From Nitrobacter hamburgensis X14 (GTDB taxonomy: Bacteria > Pseudomonadota > Alphaproteobacteria > Rhizobiales > Xanthobacteraceae): DNA of 64,000 nt. The stretch covers positions 3,210,001 to 3,274,000 of the forward strand of contig NC_007964.1 in NCBI RefSeq assembly GCF_000013885.1. Direction: 5' to 3'. Each line of letters opens with the position of its first letter. The stretch's first letter is position 1. The notes under the pieces are model-generated. The model was given only the letters and a program-made list of their open reading frames with translations. It was not told the origin of the DNA and made no database searches. Positions 1-11,495 of this stretch are shown piece after piece. The position numbers and the translations under genes were made by a program.

Positions 1-458
1 TGCCGGGCGCCAAGCCGCTCGATGCCGCGCCGGCTGACATGATTGAAAACGTGGGTGCGGAATTCCACGGCGATGCAGTTCAGCTTTTCAAAGGCGTGTG
101 CGAGCAGCAGCAGCTTGCACTGGGTGTTGACGGCGGTGCGCTGAACGCGCTTCGCATACCAGGTCGAGCCGATCTCGACACGGCGGCTCGCGGCATCGAC
201 GTTCATGTAGGTGGTCATGCCCGCAATTCTGCCCTCGGCGTCCCGTACCGTGAACGGCAGCATAGTGCCGGAGGCTTGCAGCGACAGCCGCCGCTCGATC
301 TCGCTCCCCATCTTCTCCGGTGCGGGAACAAAAGTGTACCAGATCTTCCAGAGTTCGCCGTCCCTTACCGCCTCAACGAGGGCGTCGCGGTGGTCGTGTG
401 ACAGCGGCTCAAGCCGCGCATGATGTCCTTCGAGTGTGACGGGCTGCAACCAGGGCAT
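1..458 (-). CDS. GNAT family N-acetyltransferase (RimJ/RimL-like), 3' end outside window
   Basis: Reading the minus strand from the ATG at 458 gives an open frame that runs off the left edge, so about 152 residues are visible. It starts MPWLQPVTLEGHHARLEPL and contains EIGSTWY and a VEFRTHVFNHVSRRGIERLG stretch. This is the layout of the GNAT proteins related to ribosomal-protein acetyltransferases, which use acetyl-CoA to acetylate an amine. The conserved N-H-x-SRR-I-RLGA segment normally sits near residues 135-150, so perhaps 40-60 residues are missing. An AAGGA-like ribosome site precedes the ATG. The target is unknown. The family call is firm; the substrate is not. Confidence 0.85.
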   Translation of the reverse strand, partial: MPWLQPVTLEGHHARLEPLSHDHRDALVEAVRDGELWKIWYTFVPAPEKMGSEIERRLSLQASGTMLPFTVRDAEGRIAGMTTYMNVDAASRRVEIGSTWYAKRVQRTAVNTQCKLLLLAHAFEKLNCIAVEFRTHVFNHVSRRGIERLGAR

Positions 459-500
459 GGTATATTCCGTTCCTTGTACCGTCATTGCGAGATCGAGACA

Positions 501-521
501 AAAACTGGCAAAGCCAGTTTT
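501..521. terminator. 9-bp perfect hairpin
   Basis: AAAACTGGC (501-509), AAA loop, GCCAGTTTT (513-521). The stem is flanked by A and T runs and lies between two minus-strand genes (678-1040 and 1-458). It could terminate the upstream minus-strand gene. It has AT-rich stem ends rather than a long U run, so the termination role is inferred. Confidence 0.5.
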
Positions 522-677
522 ACTCTCGGCTCCACGTCTTGACAGCCCGGCAACGAGAAAGACGCGGGCGAGAAAGATTTTGGATGGCCGGAAATAGCTG
601 ACATGCCGGGAGGAACCTTAACGACCACTCTTGAAACATCGCCTCGAAAAAACCGTGCTTCGGAAAAACTGCCTGAA

Positions 678-1040
678 CTACTTCCCGTTCTCCTTCGCGT
701 TGTCTTTTCCGTCCTCCTTCGCCGGCGGCTGCGGCTGTTTTTTCCGCGCCGCCTGAAGTTCGGCCACCGCCTTCTGCAGTTCCGCGACCGTACCCTCCAG
801 CGCCCCAATCCGCCGGTTGGCGGCATCGATTTTCTGCTGGCTGTCGATGGCAAGTCTGCTGGTGGTCCCTTGCAGGAAATTGACGTTGCTCTGCAGGCAG
901 CTCGTTCGCCGCTCCATCGTCTTTTCGGCGGTACAGATCTCGATGCCGGGAACGTCCTGGGCCGGAGCCGCGCCGGGGCGCAGCACGCAGGCGATCGCGA
1001 TCATCAACGCCCATGGAAGGCTTCGGCCGGTCATCGGCAT
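678..1040 (-). CDS. exported coiled-coil protein of unknown function
   Basis: A 120-residue protein. The start was placed at the ATG at 1040 because it is followed directly by a signal peptide: basic MPMTGR, a hydrophobic stretch, and a cleavage-like APAQD about residue 27. The mature part has two cysteines (EICTAEK and TSCLQSN). A heptad-like region with repeated ANRRIGALEGTVAELQ-type spacing (residues about 70-100) follows, then a lysine-rich tail. I do not recognise a named family. Such small periplasmic coiled-coil proteins are common in bradyrhizobia. An in-frame upstream extension to 1253 exists but would bury the signal peptide, so it was not used. Confidence 0.65.
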   Translation of the reverse strand: MPMTGRSLPWALMIAIACVLRPGAAPAQDVPGIEICTAEKTMERRTSCLQSNVNFLQGTTSRLAIDSQQKIDAANRRIGALEGTVAELQKAVAELQAARKKQPQPPAKEDGKDNAKENGK

Positions 1041-1385
1041 CCCCGTCTCGACAATGATTCCCAACCGGCACATTTGCAGAACGGCGCGCGGGGCGCGAGA
1101 ACTATCATGCTGACGCCGCAATTGCAGCGAGCGAAACGACGCCCGTCTTCGAACGGCTATGTCGGTCATGGCGCATCGAATTGCGTCATTGCGATCGTGT
1201 CGATCGGCGACCTCAAACCCCTCCTCGACCCGGTTCCCCCAGACCGACAGCATTTGATTTCAAATCGTCGCAAACGGATTCCACCACGTTAGATGCCGTT
1301 AACGCTGGTGACGAAAACATTGCCGGCTATGCAACCACTTGTCATCAAAGCGGGCTTATCCTCATTCACGTTACGGGAACAGGCG

Positions 1386-2186
1386 ATGCGCTTCGACTGG
1401 CGGACGATAATTGGCCCGGCTCTCGCGACATTGGTGGCGATCGCGTCCATCTTTGTCGATCGCAATGTCGTTGCCATTCCGTCAGCGCTGTACGTCTGCG
1501 TCGTCGCGCTCGCCGCATCGCTCAGTGGAACGACGTCAGGCCTGATCAGCGCCGGCATCGCTGTTCTGGCCTCCGCGCTGCTCATGACAGGCCACGACGC
1601 GGCGGCCACTCTTCCTTCCCTGCTGCATCTGGTGTTGCTGGCCCTGACCGCCGGCGGCACCGCCGTGATCACCGGGTTGCTGCGCCGGCGGATGGTGAGC
1701 GCGCTCAGATGGCGCGAGCGGCACGCGACCGCGGCACGACTGTCCGCCGCCCTCGACCAGATCGACATCGGCGTCGTGCTGCTCGACGCAGATACCCGGG
1801 CCGAATTCATCAACCGCGCCTTCCGCACCTACTTCTCGCTGCCGGACGAAAAGGCCGACAGCAAGCCGCCGTTCATTGCGCTGATGTATCACGGCCGCGA
1901 CACCGGCGCGTACGAATTGCCCGAGGACGAACTCAGCCATTTCATCGCCGAGCGCACCAGGATGATGCGCGCGGGCGACCAGACCCCGATCAACATCAAG
2001 CTCAGGGACGGCCAGGTGCTGCGCTTTAGCTGCACGGCGCTCCCGGACGGCGGACGGATGCTGAGCTATACTCCGGTGACCGAGCTCGTTCGTCACACCG
2101 ACGACCCGGCCGACGCCGACTACTACCTGTCGCTGCGTGGCGGTGGCCATCGCCCCCGGATCCGTCACCTGCGCGCCGCGGAATAA
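1386..2186 (+). CDS. membrane protein with PAS-like sensor domain
   Basis: About 266 residues from the ATG at 1386, where GGGAACAGG sits upstream. An in-frame start at 1293 is also possible. The first ~100 residues hold three to four hydrophobic segments (RTIIGPALATLVAIASIFV, ALYVCVVALAASL, LLHLVLLALTAGGTAVITG). A PAS-type fold follows, with the tell-tale ALDQIDIGVVLLDADTRAEF and a NRAFRTYFSLPDE segment. No kinase or cyclase output domain follows; the frame ends in an arginine-rich tail (GGGHRPRIRHLRAAE) that looks unrelated to the fold. The family usually continues with further PAS or signalling domains, so this copy may be truncated or frameshifted near 2130. Confidence 0.6.
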   Translation: MRFDWRTIIGPALATLVAIASIFVDRNVVAIPSALYVCVVALAASLSGTTSGLISAGIAVLASALLMTGHDAAATLPSLLHLVLLALTAGGTAVITGLLRRRMVSALRWRERHATAARLSAALDQIDIGVVLLDADTRAEFINRAFRTYFSLPDEKADSKPPFIALMYHGRDTGAYELPEDELSHFIAERTRMMRAGDQTPINIKLRDGQVLRFSCTALPDGGRMLSYTPVTELVRHTDDPADADYYLSLRGGGHRPRIRHLRAAE

Positions 2187-2265
2187 CCTCGCGCGGATTC
2201 GCGGCCTTATCGGATTTCACCTTCAACGATTTCGGGAGTATGGTTTTCGCCTCGCTGAGCCCGAC

Positions 2266-2502
2266 ATGAAACGCCTCCTGATCTACATGACACATCAGAC
2301 CGGACAGCAGACCGGACAGCAGACCGCCCGCAGCCTCGTCTGTTCCGGGTGCGGAACGGAATTCGGCTGCGATCCGTCGGGGAACTGTTGGTGCGCGGAG
2401 GAAACGGCGCGACTGCCGATGCCGACCCAAGGCGGCGATTGCCTGTGCCGGGAGTGCCTGCGAAAGGCGGCGGGGGCTGCTTCATCATCGCGGAAGGCAT
2501 GA
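2266..2502 (+). CDS. small cysteine-rich CWC-type protein
   Basis: About 78 residues. The core has the spacing C-x2-C (VCSGCGTEF), GNCWCAEE, and C-x-C-x2-C (CLCRECL), six or more cysteines typical of the short cysteine-rich CWC family, probably metal-binding. Two in-frame ATGs (2266 and 2287) are possible and neither has a strong ribosome site. The stretch CAGACCGGACAG is repeated in tandem just after the second ATG, giving TGQQTGQQT. It lies 70 bp upstream of uvrB on the same strand. Function is unknown. Confidence 0.55.
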   Translation: MKRLLIYMTHQTGQQTGQQTARSLVCSGCGTEFGCDPSGNCWCAEETARLPMPTQGGDCLCRECLRKAAGAASSSRKA

Positions 2503-2572
2503 CCATTGCGGCATCGCGCATCCGTGCGACTGCGCCCTTCCGTGCGGGCCGGACTCGCCCCATATTGCCTGC

Positions 2573-5608
<3,036 letters not shown>

Positions 5609-5804
5609 CCGAGCGCCGTCGGCCAAACGATCAGGACAAGCTCACCATGCGCTTGGCGTGAGGGGCGCCGACGCTGCGAAATGCCGGCGCAGCCGATCGT
5701 ACTTGCCAAATCCCAAGCCTGTGCAATGATGCTGCCCTCCGGCAATGCCGGATGTATGCTGAAGTTTGTTTTTCCGTTCGTTTGTTTCTGGAATGGAGGA
5801 CCGC
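5609..5804. other. intergenic, no gene seen
   Basis: About 190 bp between uvrB and the next membrane gene. A short TCCGGCAATGCCGGA inverted repeat is present near 5735-5750. No coding or RNA gene is recognisable. Confidence 0.5.
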
Positions 5805-6305
5805 TTGAGCGAGTTGCTTCATCCAAACGCACCCCATGATCTTCCCTCCTTCATCACAGCGCCCGGTGACACGGACGTCTTGATGGTGGCTGTCGGCGTC
5901 ATCCTGATTGGAGCCGTTCTGGCGGTCGGCAATATCTATCTGCGGCTGCATACCATGCCGGAGCGGATGGCGCATAAGTCGCAGAAGCTGCAGTTCGAGA
6001 TCGTCGCCGTTCTCGGCTTGCTGGCGCTGTTCACCCACATCCATCTGTTCTGGGTGGCGGGACTATTGCTGGCGATGATCGACCTGCCGGATTTCAGCAC
6101 CCCGCTGCGCAGCATCGCCAGCTCCGTGGCGACAATCGCCGGCGTCCAGCCAGGCGCGGAAGCGCCCCGGCCCCCGCACGATATCGCGGCCGATGACGCC
6201 GCCGACGCACCGGACATGGCCAAACTAGACATGGCGAAGGCGTCCGGCAAAAAGGACCCCGACAAGGATGACGCCGGCGCGAGCGGGGTGCAGGGCCATG
6301 CTTGA
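5805..6305 (+). CDS. small inner-membrane protein paired with HlyD-type protein
   Basis: About 166 residues. I chose the TTG at 5805 because GGAGG at 5795-5799 lies five bases upstream of it. The ATG at 5793 overlaps that ribosome site and is the alternative. Two membrane segments are visible (DVLMVAVGVILIGAVLAVGNIYLRL and FEIVAVLGLLALFTHIHLFWVAGLLLAMI), then a charged, alanine/aspartate/lysine-rich cytoplasmic or periplasmic tail. The stop overlaps the start of the next gene by 8 bases (ATGCTTGA), indicating translational coupling. The pair resembles the YiaW/YiaV arrangement (small membrane protein plus membrane-fusion protein). Function is inferred from that context only. Confidence 0.7.
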   Translation: MSELLHPNAPHDLPSFITAPGDTDVLMVAVGVILIGAVLAVGNIYLRLHTMPERMAHKSQKLQFEIVAVLGLLALFTHIHLFWVAGLLLAMIDLPDFSTPLRSIASSVATIAGVQPGAEAPRPPHDIAADDAADAPDMAKLDMAKASGKKDPDKDDAGASGVQGHA

Positions 6306-7530
6306 ACTGCTGCTGTGCTCGCTGCTGACAATATTCCCCGATTATCTTTACCGGCGCTACGCGCAGGGAAAGCGGATTGGCCGCGACATCACGCTCTATT
6401 CCGTCTGGTTCGAACTGAGGTGGGGCATCACCGCCTGTTTGATGCTCACGGTCGCCCTGATCACGCTGATCTTCTATTTCCATCCCTCGACGACAACGGC
6501 GACCTTGTTCTTCAGGACCGTTCCGATCATCTCCGAGGCGACCGGGCGGGTGTCGGAGGTTCATGTCGATTTCAGCGCACCCGTGAAGAAGAACGACGTG
6601 ATCTTCAAGCTCGACAGTACGACGCAGGAAGCGGCGCTGGAAACCGCCCGGCGTAAGATCGCCGAGGTGGATGCCGAGCTGGACGCTGCACAGGCAGACA
6701 TCATCAAGGCGGATGGCCAAATCCGGGAGGCCAAAAGCGCGTATCAGCAGGCGTCCGACGATCTCAACGTGAAGCGCGAACTGCAACGGCGCAATCCGGG
6801 GATCGTCCCGCAGCGCGACATCGAGAAACTCCAGGTGCTGCTCGCGGGACGGGAGGGCACCGTCGATGCGGCGAATGCGGCCAAACAATCCGCAATGGTC
6901 CGCGTGACGTCGCTTCTTCCCGCGGAGAAAGCCAGCGCCGAGGCGGCGCTGGCACAGGCGCAGGTCGATCTCGACAAGACCTACGTCCGCGCTGGCGTTG
7001 CGGGACGCGTCGAGCAGTTCTCGTTGCGACCGGGCGATATCGTCAGCCCGATCATGCGGCCGGGGGGAATCCTGATCCCGGAGGGTGCGGGCAAACAGTA
7101 CCTGGCGGCGGGGTTCGGCCAGATCGAAGCGCAGGTGATGAAGGTCGGAATGGTGGCGGAGGCCACGTGTATTTCGAAACCGTGGACCATTATTCCGATG
7201 GTGATAACGAGCGTACAGGACTACATCGCGGCGGGTCAGTTCCGGAGCGGCGAGCAGCTCATCGAGGCGGGGCAGGCTCTGCGTCCAGGTTCGATTCTCG
7301 TCCTCCTCGAGCCGCTTTACAAAGGCGGCCTGGACGGCGTCACACCCGGAAGCAGTTGCGTCGTCAACGCCTATACCAGCAACCACGACCAGATCGCGTC
7401 GAAGGATACCGGCACATTCAAGCGTGTCGTGCTCCACGGCATAGACGCCGTGGGGATCGTGCATGCGATGCTGTTGCGCATCCAGGCCCTCGTGCTTCCG
7501 GTCAAGACGCTGGTCATGAGCGGGCATTGA
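6298..7530 (+). CDS. HlyD/EmrA-type membrane fusion protein
   Basis: A 410-residue protein whose ATG lies inside the end of the upstream membrane gene. One or two N-terminal membrane segments (MLELLLCSLLTIFPDYLYRR and ITACLMLTVALITLIFYF) are followed by the biotinyl-lipoyl-like half EATGRVSEVHVDFSAPVKKN. A long coiled-coil hairpin (about residues 110-235, rich in ALETARRKIAEVDAEL type heptads) precedes the second lipoyl half VRAGVAGRVEQFSLRPGD and a beta-barrel. This is the periplasmic adaptor architecture of tripartite or secretion systems. No ABC protein or outer-membrane channel is adjacent, as is usual for the YiaV type. Substrate is unknown. Confidence 0.85.
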   Translation: MLELLLCSLLTIFPDYLYRRYAQGKRIGRDITLYSVWFELRWGITACLMLTVALITLIFYFHPSTTTATLFFRTVPIISEATGRVSEVHVDFSAPVKKNDVIFKLDSTTQEAALETARRKIAEVDAELDAAQADIIKADGQIREAKSAYQQASDDLNVKRELQRRNPGIVPQRDIEKLQVLLAGREGTVDAANAAKQSAMVRVTSLLPAEKASAEAALAQAQVDLDKTYVRAGVAGRVEQFSLRPGDIVSPIMRPGGILIPEGAGKQYLAAGFGQIEAQVMKVGMVAEATCISKPWTIIPMVITSVQDYIAAGQFRSGEQLIEAGQALRPGSILVLLEPLYKGGLDGVTPGSSCVVNAYTSNHDQIASKDTGTFKRVVLHGIDAVGIVHAMLLRIQALVLPVKTLVMSGH

Positions 7531-7605
7531 GGCTGCTTTTTCGCTCTCGTAAGCAACCACGCGTCAGGGCGATCCCGCGATTGCGACCCATCTTGCCGCC
7601 TGCTC

Positions 7606-7635
7606 GATTCTGATTTAACTGCGTTGACCAGAATC
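7606..7635. repeat. imperfect inverted repeat, possible terminator
   Basis: GATTCTG and CCAGAATC face each other around TTAACTGCGTTGA. It is a degenerate version of the perfect hairpin after the EAL gene at 12709-12741, so both belong to one repeat type. It sits 75 bp after the HlyD-type gene. Confidence 0.45.
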
Positions 7636-7653
7636 TAGCCTTACCCTTTTATT

Positions 7654-7702
7654 GAGCATGATCTTATCCGAAAACCGGTTTCCACTTTTCGGGATCGTGC
7701 TC
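7654..7702. repeat. rhizobial palindromic intergenic repeat
   Basis: GAGCATGATC ... GATCGTGCTC with inner CCGAAAA / TTTTCGG and an ACCGGTTTCC centre. I recognise this as a palindrome common between genes in Rhizobiales. It lies in the 200-bp gap before the gene at 7747. Confidence 0.7.
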
Positions 7703-7746
7703 TAAGCATGACACGATTTCTCTTCATATCGTCCGGGGGCACGAAC

Positions 7747-8091
7747 ATGGCGGACGCCGATCTCGACGTCATAATCCGGCAGCTTGCCAAGCAGCAGCAC
7801 AAAGGCCTGACGGCGGCCGTCAAGGCGCGGCGCGCACGCTACCTCACCCTCGCCGCTAAAGCGAAGGATGCCGCCGGCAAGCAACGCTTCCGGCAGATGG
7901 CGAAGCACGCGTTCGAGGAAGGCACCGCTGCCGCAAGTCGGCTGCGAATGTCGGCCGACAACGCCGCCGACAGCTACGCGCGAGCGATGCGGCGGGCGGC
8001 GGATGCGCTCGCGGCGCAAACGCTCGCAGCGCCGAAAAAGGCGTCCGGCAAAACAGCGAAATCGAAATCGGCGAAGCCGGCGAAAGCCTGA
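7747..8091 (+). CDS. small basic Ala/Lys-rich protein, unknown function
   Basis: A 114-residue protein from the ATG at 7747, which is preceded by GGGGG. An in-frame ATG at 7708 would extend it into the adjoining repeat and is less likely. The N-terminal two thirds is amphipathic-helical (LDVIIRQLAKQQHKGLTAAV, ARYLTLAAKAKD), and the tail is a histone-H1-like run of KKASGKTAKSKSAKPAK. Such tails often bind nucleic acid, but no named family is recognised. The gene stands alone on the plus strand, convergent with the 2Fe-2S gene that ends 5 bases downstream. Confidence 0.6.
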   Translation: MADADLDVIIRQLAKQQHKGLTAAVKARRARYLTLAAKAKDAAGKQRFRQMAKHAFEEGTAAASRLRMSADNAADSYARAMRRAADALAAQTLAAPKKASGKTAKSKSAKPAKA

Positions 8092-8096
8092 TCCGC

Positions 8097-8420
8097 TTAA
8101 ATGTCGCGCGCCATCAGTCTTGCCGCCGCTGCCGTCGCCTGATCGTCATCCGCCAGCAGCAGGAATTCGCCGCGCGCCAGCGTCGCGCCGCTCGCGGCCG
8201 TCACGGCGCGTTTCGGACAGATCCCGAAGCAGCCGGTCATGACGATGCGCGGGCGCTTCACGCCGCGCGCCCGGCCTAACGCCTTCAATTCCGCCTTCAG
8301 CGCGCGCTTGATCGCGCGGCCGTTCGCGGCACGCTTGAGGCATTTCCTGCAGATCAGTATTGGCGCAGGCCGGTGCGGCCGTGCAGTCGCGGGCAAGACT
8401 GAATTCACCATGACAGGCAT
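8097..8420 (-). CDS. [2Fe-2S] thioredoxin-like ferredoxin domain protein
   Basis: About 107 residues. Two cysteine pairs have the thioredoxin-like ferredoxin arrangement: CRKCLKR near residue 24 and CFGICPKRAV near residue 63. These four cysteines usually bind one [2Fe-2S] cluster. The reading frame is open to 8702, but the conserved part starts after the ATGs at 8420/8411; I chose 8420. No signal peptide is seen, so it is probably cytoplasmic. Members of this group sit near cobalamin or formate dehydrogenase genes in other bacteria; no such neighbour is present here. The electron-transfer partner is unknown. Confidence 0.7.
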   Translation of the reverse strand: MPVMVNSVLPATARPHRPAPILICRKCLKRAANGRAIKRALKAELKALGRARGVKRPRIVMTGCFGICPKRAVTAASGATLARGEFLLLADDDQATAAAARLMARDI

Positions 8421-8520
8421 ATAGGCATCGGCGCCGACGCGCACACGCCGCGCGCCATAATTTCGAACAAGCGGGGTGGCAATGTGCGGCTTCGGATTGA
8501 CGGGTTGGTGTGGGGCCATG

Positions 8521-9420
8521 GCTTCGGGGATCATGCGACGTTCAGGTTTACTGCTTCTGGCGGCTGCCGCCAGTTGGGCGATAACCGGGACTTCGCCGGC
8601 GCAGTCGGCTGCTGACGGCGCTCCCGACAGCACGGCGGAACAAATCACCCCCGCCGACGACTCGTCCGGAGACGCTGCGGTCGACTGGAGCCAGCTCGAC
8701 ATCGACGGTTACACCCTTGCTATGGAAGCAGCGCCGCAAGCCCGGCGTTCGCAGCGTTCGTCGCAACCCTCATCCAACGCCGGACTCGCCTGGACGTCGC
8801 ACGACAATGCGGACGGCTCCGCGGCCCTTACCGCCAGGCGTTCGGTGTCACCGCTCTGGGACGCGCGGGTCGGTGTCGACATGACCGTCGTGCGTCAGCC
8901 GTCGCCATTGACGGCGTCGGATCTCGTAACCGACCAGCGGCTCGCCATCGACGGACGCCCGTCGCAATCCTCCGGCACGGCGTGGGCGGCCGCCACCGCG
9001 CCAGGCCTTGGCTCGATCTGGGACAAGACCGCGCTCAAAGCACGGATCGACCCGGCCCAGGATCAAACCATGCTCGATACCGCGCTCATCAAATCGCTGC
9101 GCCTCGGCGACGGCCGTTATGGGCTCACCCTTCAGAACGGCTATAACGTCGTTCAGCACAGCGCGCTGCCGATCCCCGGCATCAACGGGTACCCCGCGCG
9201 AAGTTACGAGACCGACCAATCGGCCAGGCTGAGCATGGCCGGCACCGGCACCAGCCTGATCGCCGGGCGGTCGCTGTCCTCGGCGGACGACAAATGGCTT
9301 CGCACGATCGGCGCCGAGCAGAAGCTGTACGACGGCGTCAGTGTCACCGGTTCGATCAGCGAAACGCCGCTCGGCCCCCTGAACGCCAGCCTGACCGCAG
9401 CATTCAAACGCAACTGGTGA
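8521..9420 (+). CDS. exported beta-rich protein, unknown function
   Basis: About 299 residues from the ATG at 8521 (8533 and 8476 are alternatives). A signal peptide is clear: MRRSGLLLLAAAASWAITG then SPAQSAADG. The mature part is Ser/Thr/Ala-rich, with repeated short strand-like segments (WDARVGVDMTVVRQPS, RYGLTLQNGYNVVQHSAL, GVSVTGSISETP) and ends FKRNW, an aromatic C-terminus like that of outer-membrane beta-barrels. I infer an outer-membrane or periplasmic protein and cannot name a family. Confidence 0.6.
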   Translation, partial: ASGIMRRSGLLLLAAAASWAITGTSPAQSAADGAPDSTAEQITPADDSSGDAAVDWSQLDIDGYTLAMEAAPQARRSQRSSQPSSNAGLAWTSHDNADGSAALTARRSVSPLWDARVGVDMTVVRQPSPLTASDLVTDQRLAIDGRPSQSSGTAWAAATAPGLGSIWDKTALKARIDPAQDQTMLDTALIKSLRLGDGRYGLTLQNGYNVVQHSALPIPGINGYPARSYETDQSARLSMAGTGTSLIAGRSLSSADDKWLRTIGAEQKLYDGVSVTGSISETPLGPLNASLTAAFKRNW

Positions 9421-9585
9421 GCGCGCAACGACGGCGCGTCTGATTTCGGGGATTGAACGCGGCCCGCCGCAGATTGGCCCCGATGTTGTCAAAATCGGCA
9501 GCACTGATGGCAGCGTTAAAAAGTTAAAAACTCGTCGTGCGGGGGGACATCCGCGCTCGCTCAACGCGAAACAGGGAACAAGCCG

Positions 9586-10008
9586 ATGAACGCCACTCCA
9601 TCTGAAAAAGCCGAATCAAGCGCGCCCGAGGCCGATACCAATCTTGCCGCCGTCTCAGAGGTCGAAGCGGGTATCCGCGATTTCGTGCGCAACGATATCG
9701 CCTATCTGCGCCGGCCGGCCGCGGGTGCTCCGAACACCGATGCGAAGCTGGAGCCGAGCACGGAAGCGACGGTGAACAACGTCAACTCGCTGATCCAGCG
9801 CGTGGCCGGAACGTCGCTCGCCGAAATCGAGAGCCTCGTCACCGAACTCGAAAGCCTCCGCGATCTGCTTCATGCGGAAGGACAGCGCGTCCAGCGTGAA
9901 ATCTCGGGGTATGCCCAATTGAGCCAGGCCGCGATGAAGTCGACGCGGATGATCGCGGATAACGTCGCGCAATGGAAGCGCACCGCCGAGAACCTGCGTA
10001 ACGACTAG
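9586..10008 (+). CDS. conserved helical protein, unknown function
   Basis: A 140-residue acidic protein starting MNATPSEKAESSAPE with AGGGAACAAG upstream of the ATG. No signal peptide or membrane segment. The C-terminal 80 residues are a long helical stretch (TVNNVNSLIQRVAGTSLAEI, ESLRDLLHAEGQRVQREISG, DNVAQWKRTAENLRND) that could form a coiled coil. It is immediately followed by an IS481 remnant. No family recognised beyond similarity in style to small bradyrhizobial cytoplasmic proteins. Confidence 0.65.
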   Translation: MNATPSEKAESSAPEADTNLAAVSEVEAGIRDFVRNDIAYLRRPAAGAPNTDAKLEPSTEATVNNVNSLIQRVAGTSLAEIESLVTELESLRDLLHAEGQRVQREISGYAQLSQAAMKSTRMIADNVAQWKRTAENLRND

Positions 10009-10009
10009 A

Positions 10010-10310
10010 TGTGAGCTTTCAATAGGTTGTCCATCCGGTCTGGTTCGGGGAAGCCGAAGTTGTCGAGGCTTCACGCACCCCGGAGGACCGGATGAACATC
10101 CACAAGAATGCCTGTTTGACGCCGATTGGTCGAGAGCGGTTGGTCCAAGCCGTGCTGAGCAGGCAGACGCCGCAGGCTGCCGCCGATGCCGCAGGTGTCT
10201 GCCCGCGGACGGCGCACAAATGGATCGCCCGCTTCAAAGCCGAGGGCAGAGCCGGTTTGATGGATCGCTCGTCGAGACCTCAACGCCTCTACCGGCCGAC
10301 GCCGGCGGCG
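10010..10310 (+). mobile_element. IS481-family fragment (left end and transposase N-terminus)
   Basis: The left end probably starts with TGTGAGCTTTCAATAGG just after the stop of the preceding gene. The transposase starts at ATG 10092 (MNIHKNACLTPIGRERLVQA), with an HTH core (AADAAGVCPRTAHKWIARF) and LMDRSSRPQRLYRPTP. This is the N-terminus of IS481 transposases. At about 10310 the sequence switches to IS5 sequence on the other strand, so the catalytic domain and right end are gone. Confidence 0.8.
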
Positions 10311-10774
10311 ATGTCACTGGCTTGGCCCGGCGTGATCAGAAACCGCAAAGGACGACCCAGCGTGTCGCAGAGCATGTGGATTTTAGTGGTCAATCCACCT
10401 CGGGGACGCCCCAGCGCCTGATCCTTGCCCCCTCCCCCGGTCGCTGCCTGCTGATGGGCGCGAACGATGGTGCTGTCGAGCGTCAGGTATTGGTTGTCGC
10501 GGTCGGCGGTCAGCGTGGCGAACACCCGTTCCCACACACCGGCATGGCACCACCGGCTGAACCGCCGATGCACAGTTTTCCACTTGCCATAACGCTCGGG
10601 CAAGTCGCGCCAGTGCACGCCCGATCGCAGAACCCACGAACAACCGTTCACAAACAAACGGTTATCAGACCCAGTGCGGCCCGGATCGCGCGCCTTGCCG
10701 GGCAGAAGCAGCGCAATCCGCAGCCATTGCGTCTCGTCCAATTCGTACCGCTTGAGCCCCATCGTGCGCTCCAT
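10311..10774 (-). pseudogene. IS5-family transposase, C-terminally truncated
   Basis: Minus-strand frame from ATG 10774: GLKRYELDETQWLRIALLLP, then NGCSWVLRSGVHWRDLPERY and a first catalytic Asp in DSTIVRAHQQAA, ending at RFLITPGQASDI. These are signatures of IS5 (IS427-type) transposases. The normal continuation with the second Asp and Glu of the DDE triad is missing because the frame runs into the IS481 fragment near 10310. The promoter-side end with GGAATCCTGAATG near 10815-10830 remains. The fragment is inactive. Confidence 0.85.
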
Positions 10775-10998
10775 GCCTCAACATGGAACCTGATGAATCA
10801 GACATCACGCGCTTTGGGAATCCTGAATGTCGATTGGCCCTAGGACGGTTTCCTCCACGGCCCTTGCCGCACTGGCGCAAAGATGGATTGGACGGAAAGG
10901 GGTCTCCGCAGTAACATTTCAAGCGCGCGCCAATGCTCGCAGCGAACATTAGGCACGGCGAGAGCCAGGCGGCGACGGACACATGCTGGAGGTCCGTT

Positions 10999-11295
10999 AT
11001 GAAATCGCATCGGCTTCCCTTCGAAAACAGATGGACCAACGGCGAGCACGCCTGGCAGTGGCACTGCGAGCTGGAGCGACTGGGTGTGTCCACAGTCAGG
11101 GCCATGTTTGCCGATCATGAAACACGCCGGAGAAGGCATACGGTCGTATACGACATCCCCCCGGAATTCGTCCGGGACTGGCTGGCGTTTCACGACCGGC
11201 ACGAAACGAGACGGCAGCGGCTCCTGCAACTGATCCTCGCCGCGGCGGCAATCGCCGCGCTGGTGATCGCGGCGGCGGCTTTCCTGCGACCATGA
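10999..11295 (+). CDS. small protein with C-terminal membrane anchor
   Basis: About 98 residues from the ATG at 10999, chosen because CTGGAGGTCC gives a good ribosome site. The N-terminal part is polar (HRLPFENRWTNGEHAWQWHC), then a helical arginine-rich region (HDRHETRRQRLL). It ends in a single hydrophobic segment (QLILAAAAIAALVIAAAAFL) close to the C-terminus, a tail-anchor layout. Function is unknown. It sits between IS debris and the EAL gene. Confidence 0.6.
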   Translation: MKSHRLPFENRWTNGEHAWQWHCELERLGVSTVRAMFADHETRRRRHTVVYDIPPEFVRDWLAFHDRHETRRQRLLQLILAAAAIAALVIAAAAFLRP

Positions 11296-11495
11296 GTTGG
11301 TATCGACGACCTCGGCCCGCCGCGGCATATGGCGCTAGTCTTGAGGCCTCGCTTCACAGGTTCCCCTCAATTCAATCTTGAATCGCTTTATCAAGGTTAA
11401 CGATGCGCCGACATTCTCCGGTGCATAGCCGGCGAGAACCCTTATGCGGCCATACCTGGCGGTCTCTCTTTAGCGTCCGCCAGCAAGGAACCGGT

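Noticed and set aside
1181..2029. 282-codon plus-strand frame overlapping the PAS-like membrane gene
   Set aside because: Arg/His/Asp-rich out-of-frame shadow; the frame from 1386 has real membrane segments and a PAS core.
6094..7560. 488-codon frame antisense to the HlyD-type gene
   Set aside because: Arg/His/Asp-rich mirror of the real coding sequence; the sense frame has clear adaptor motifs.
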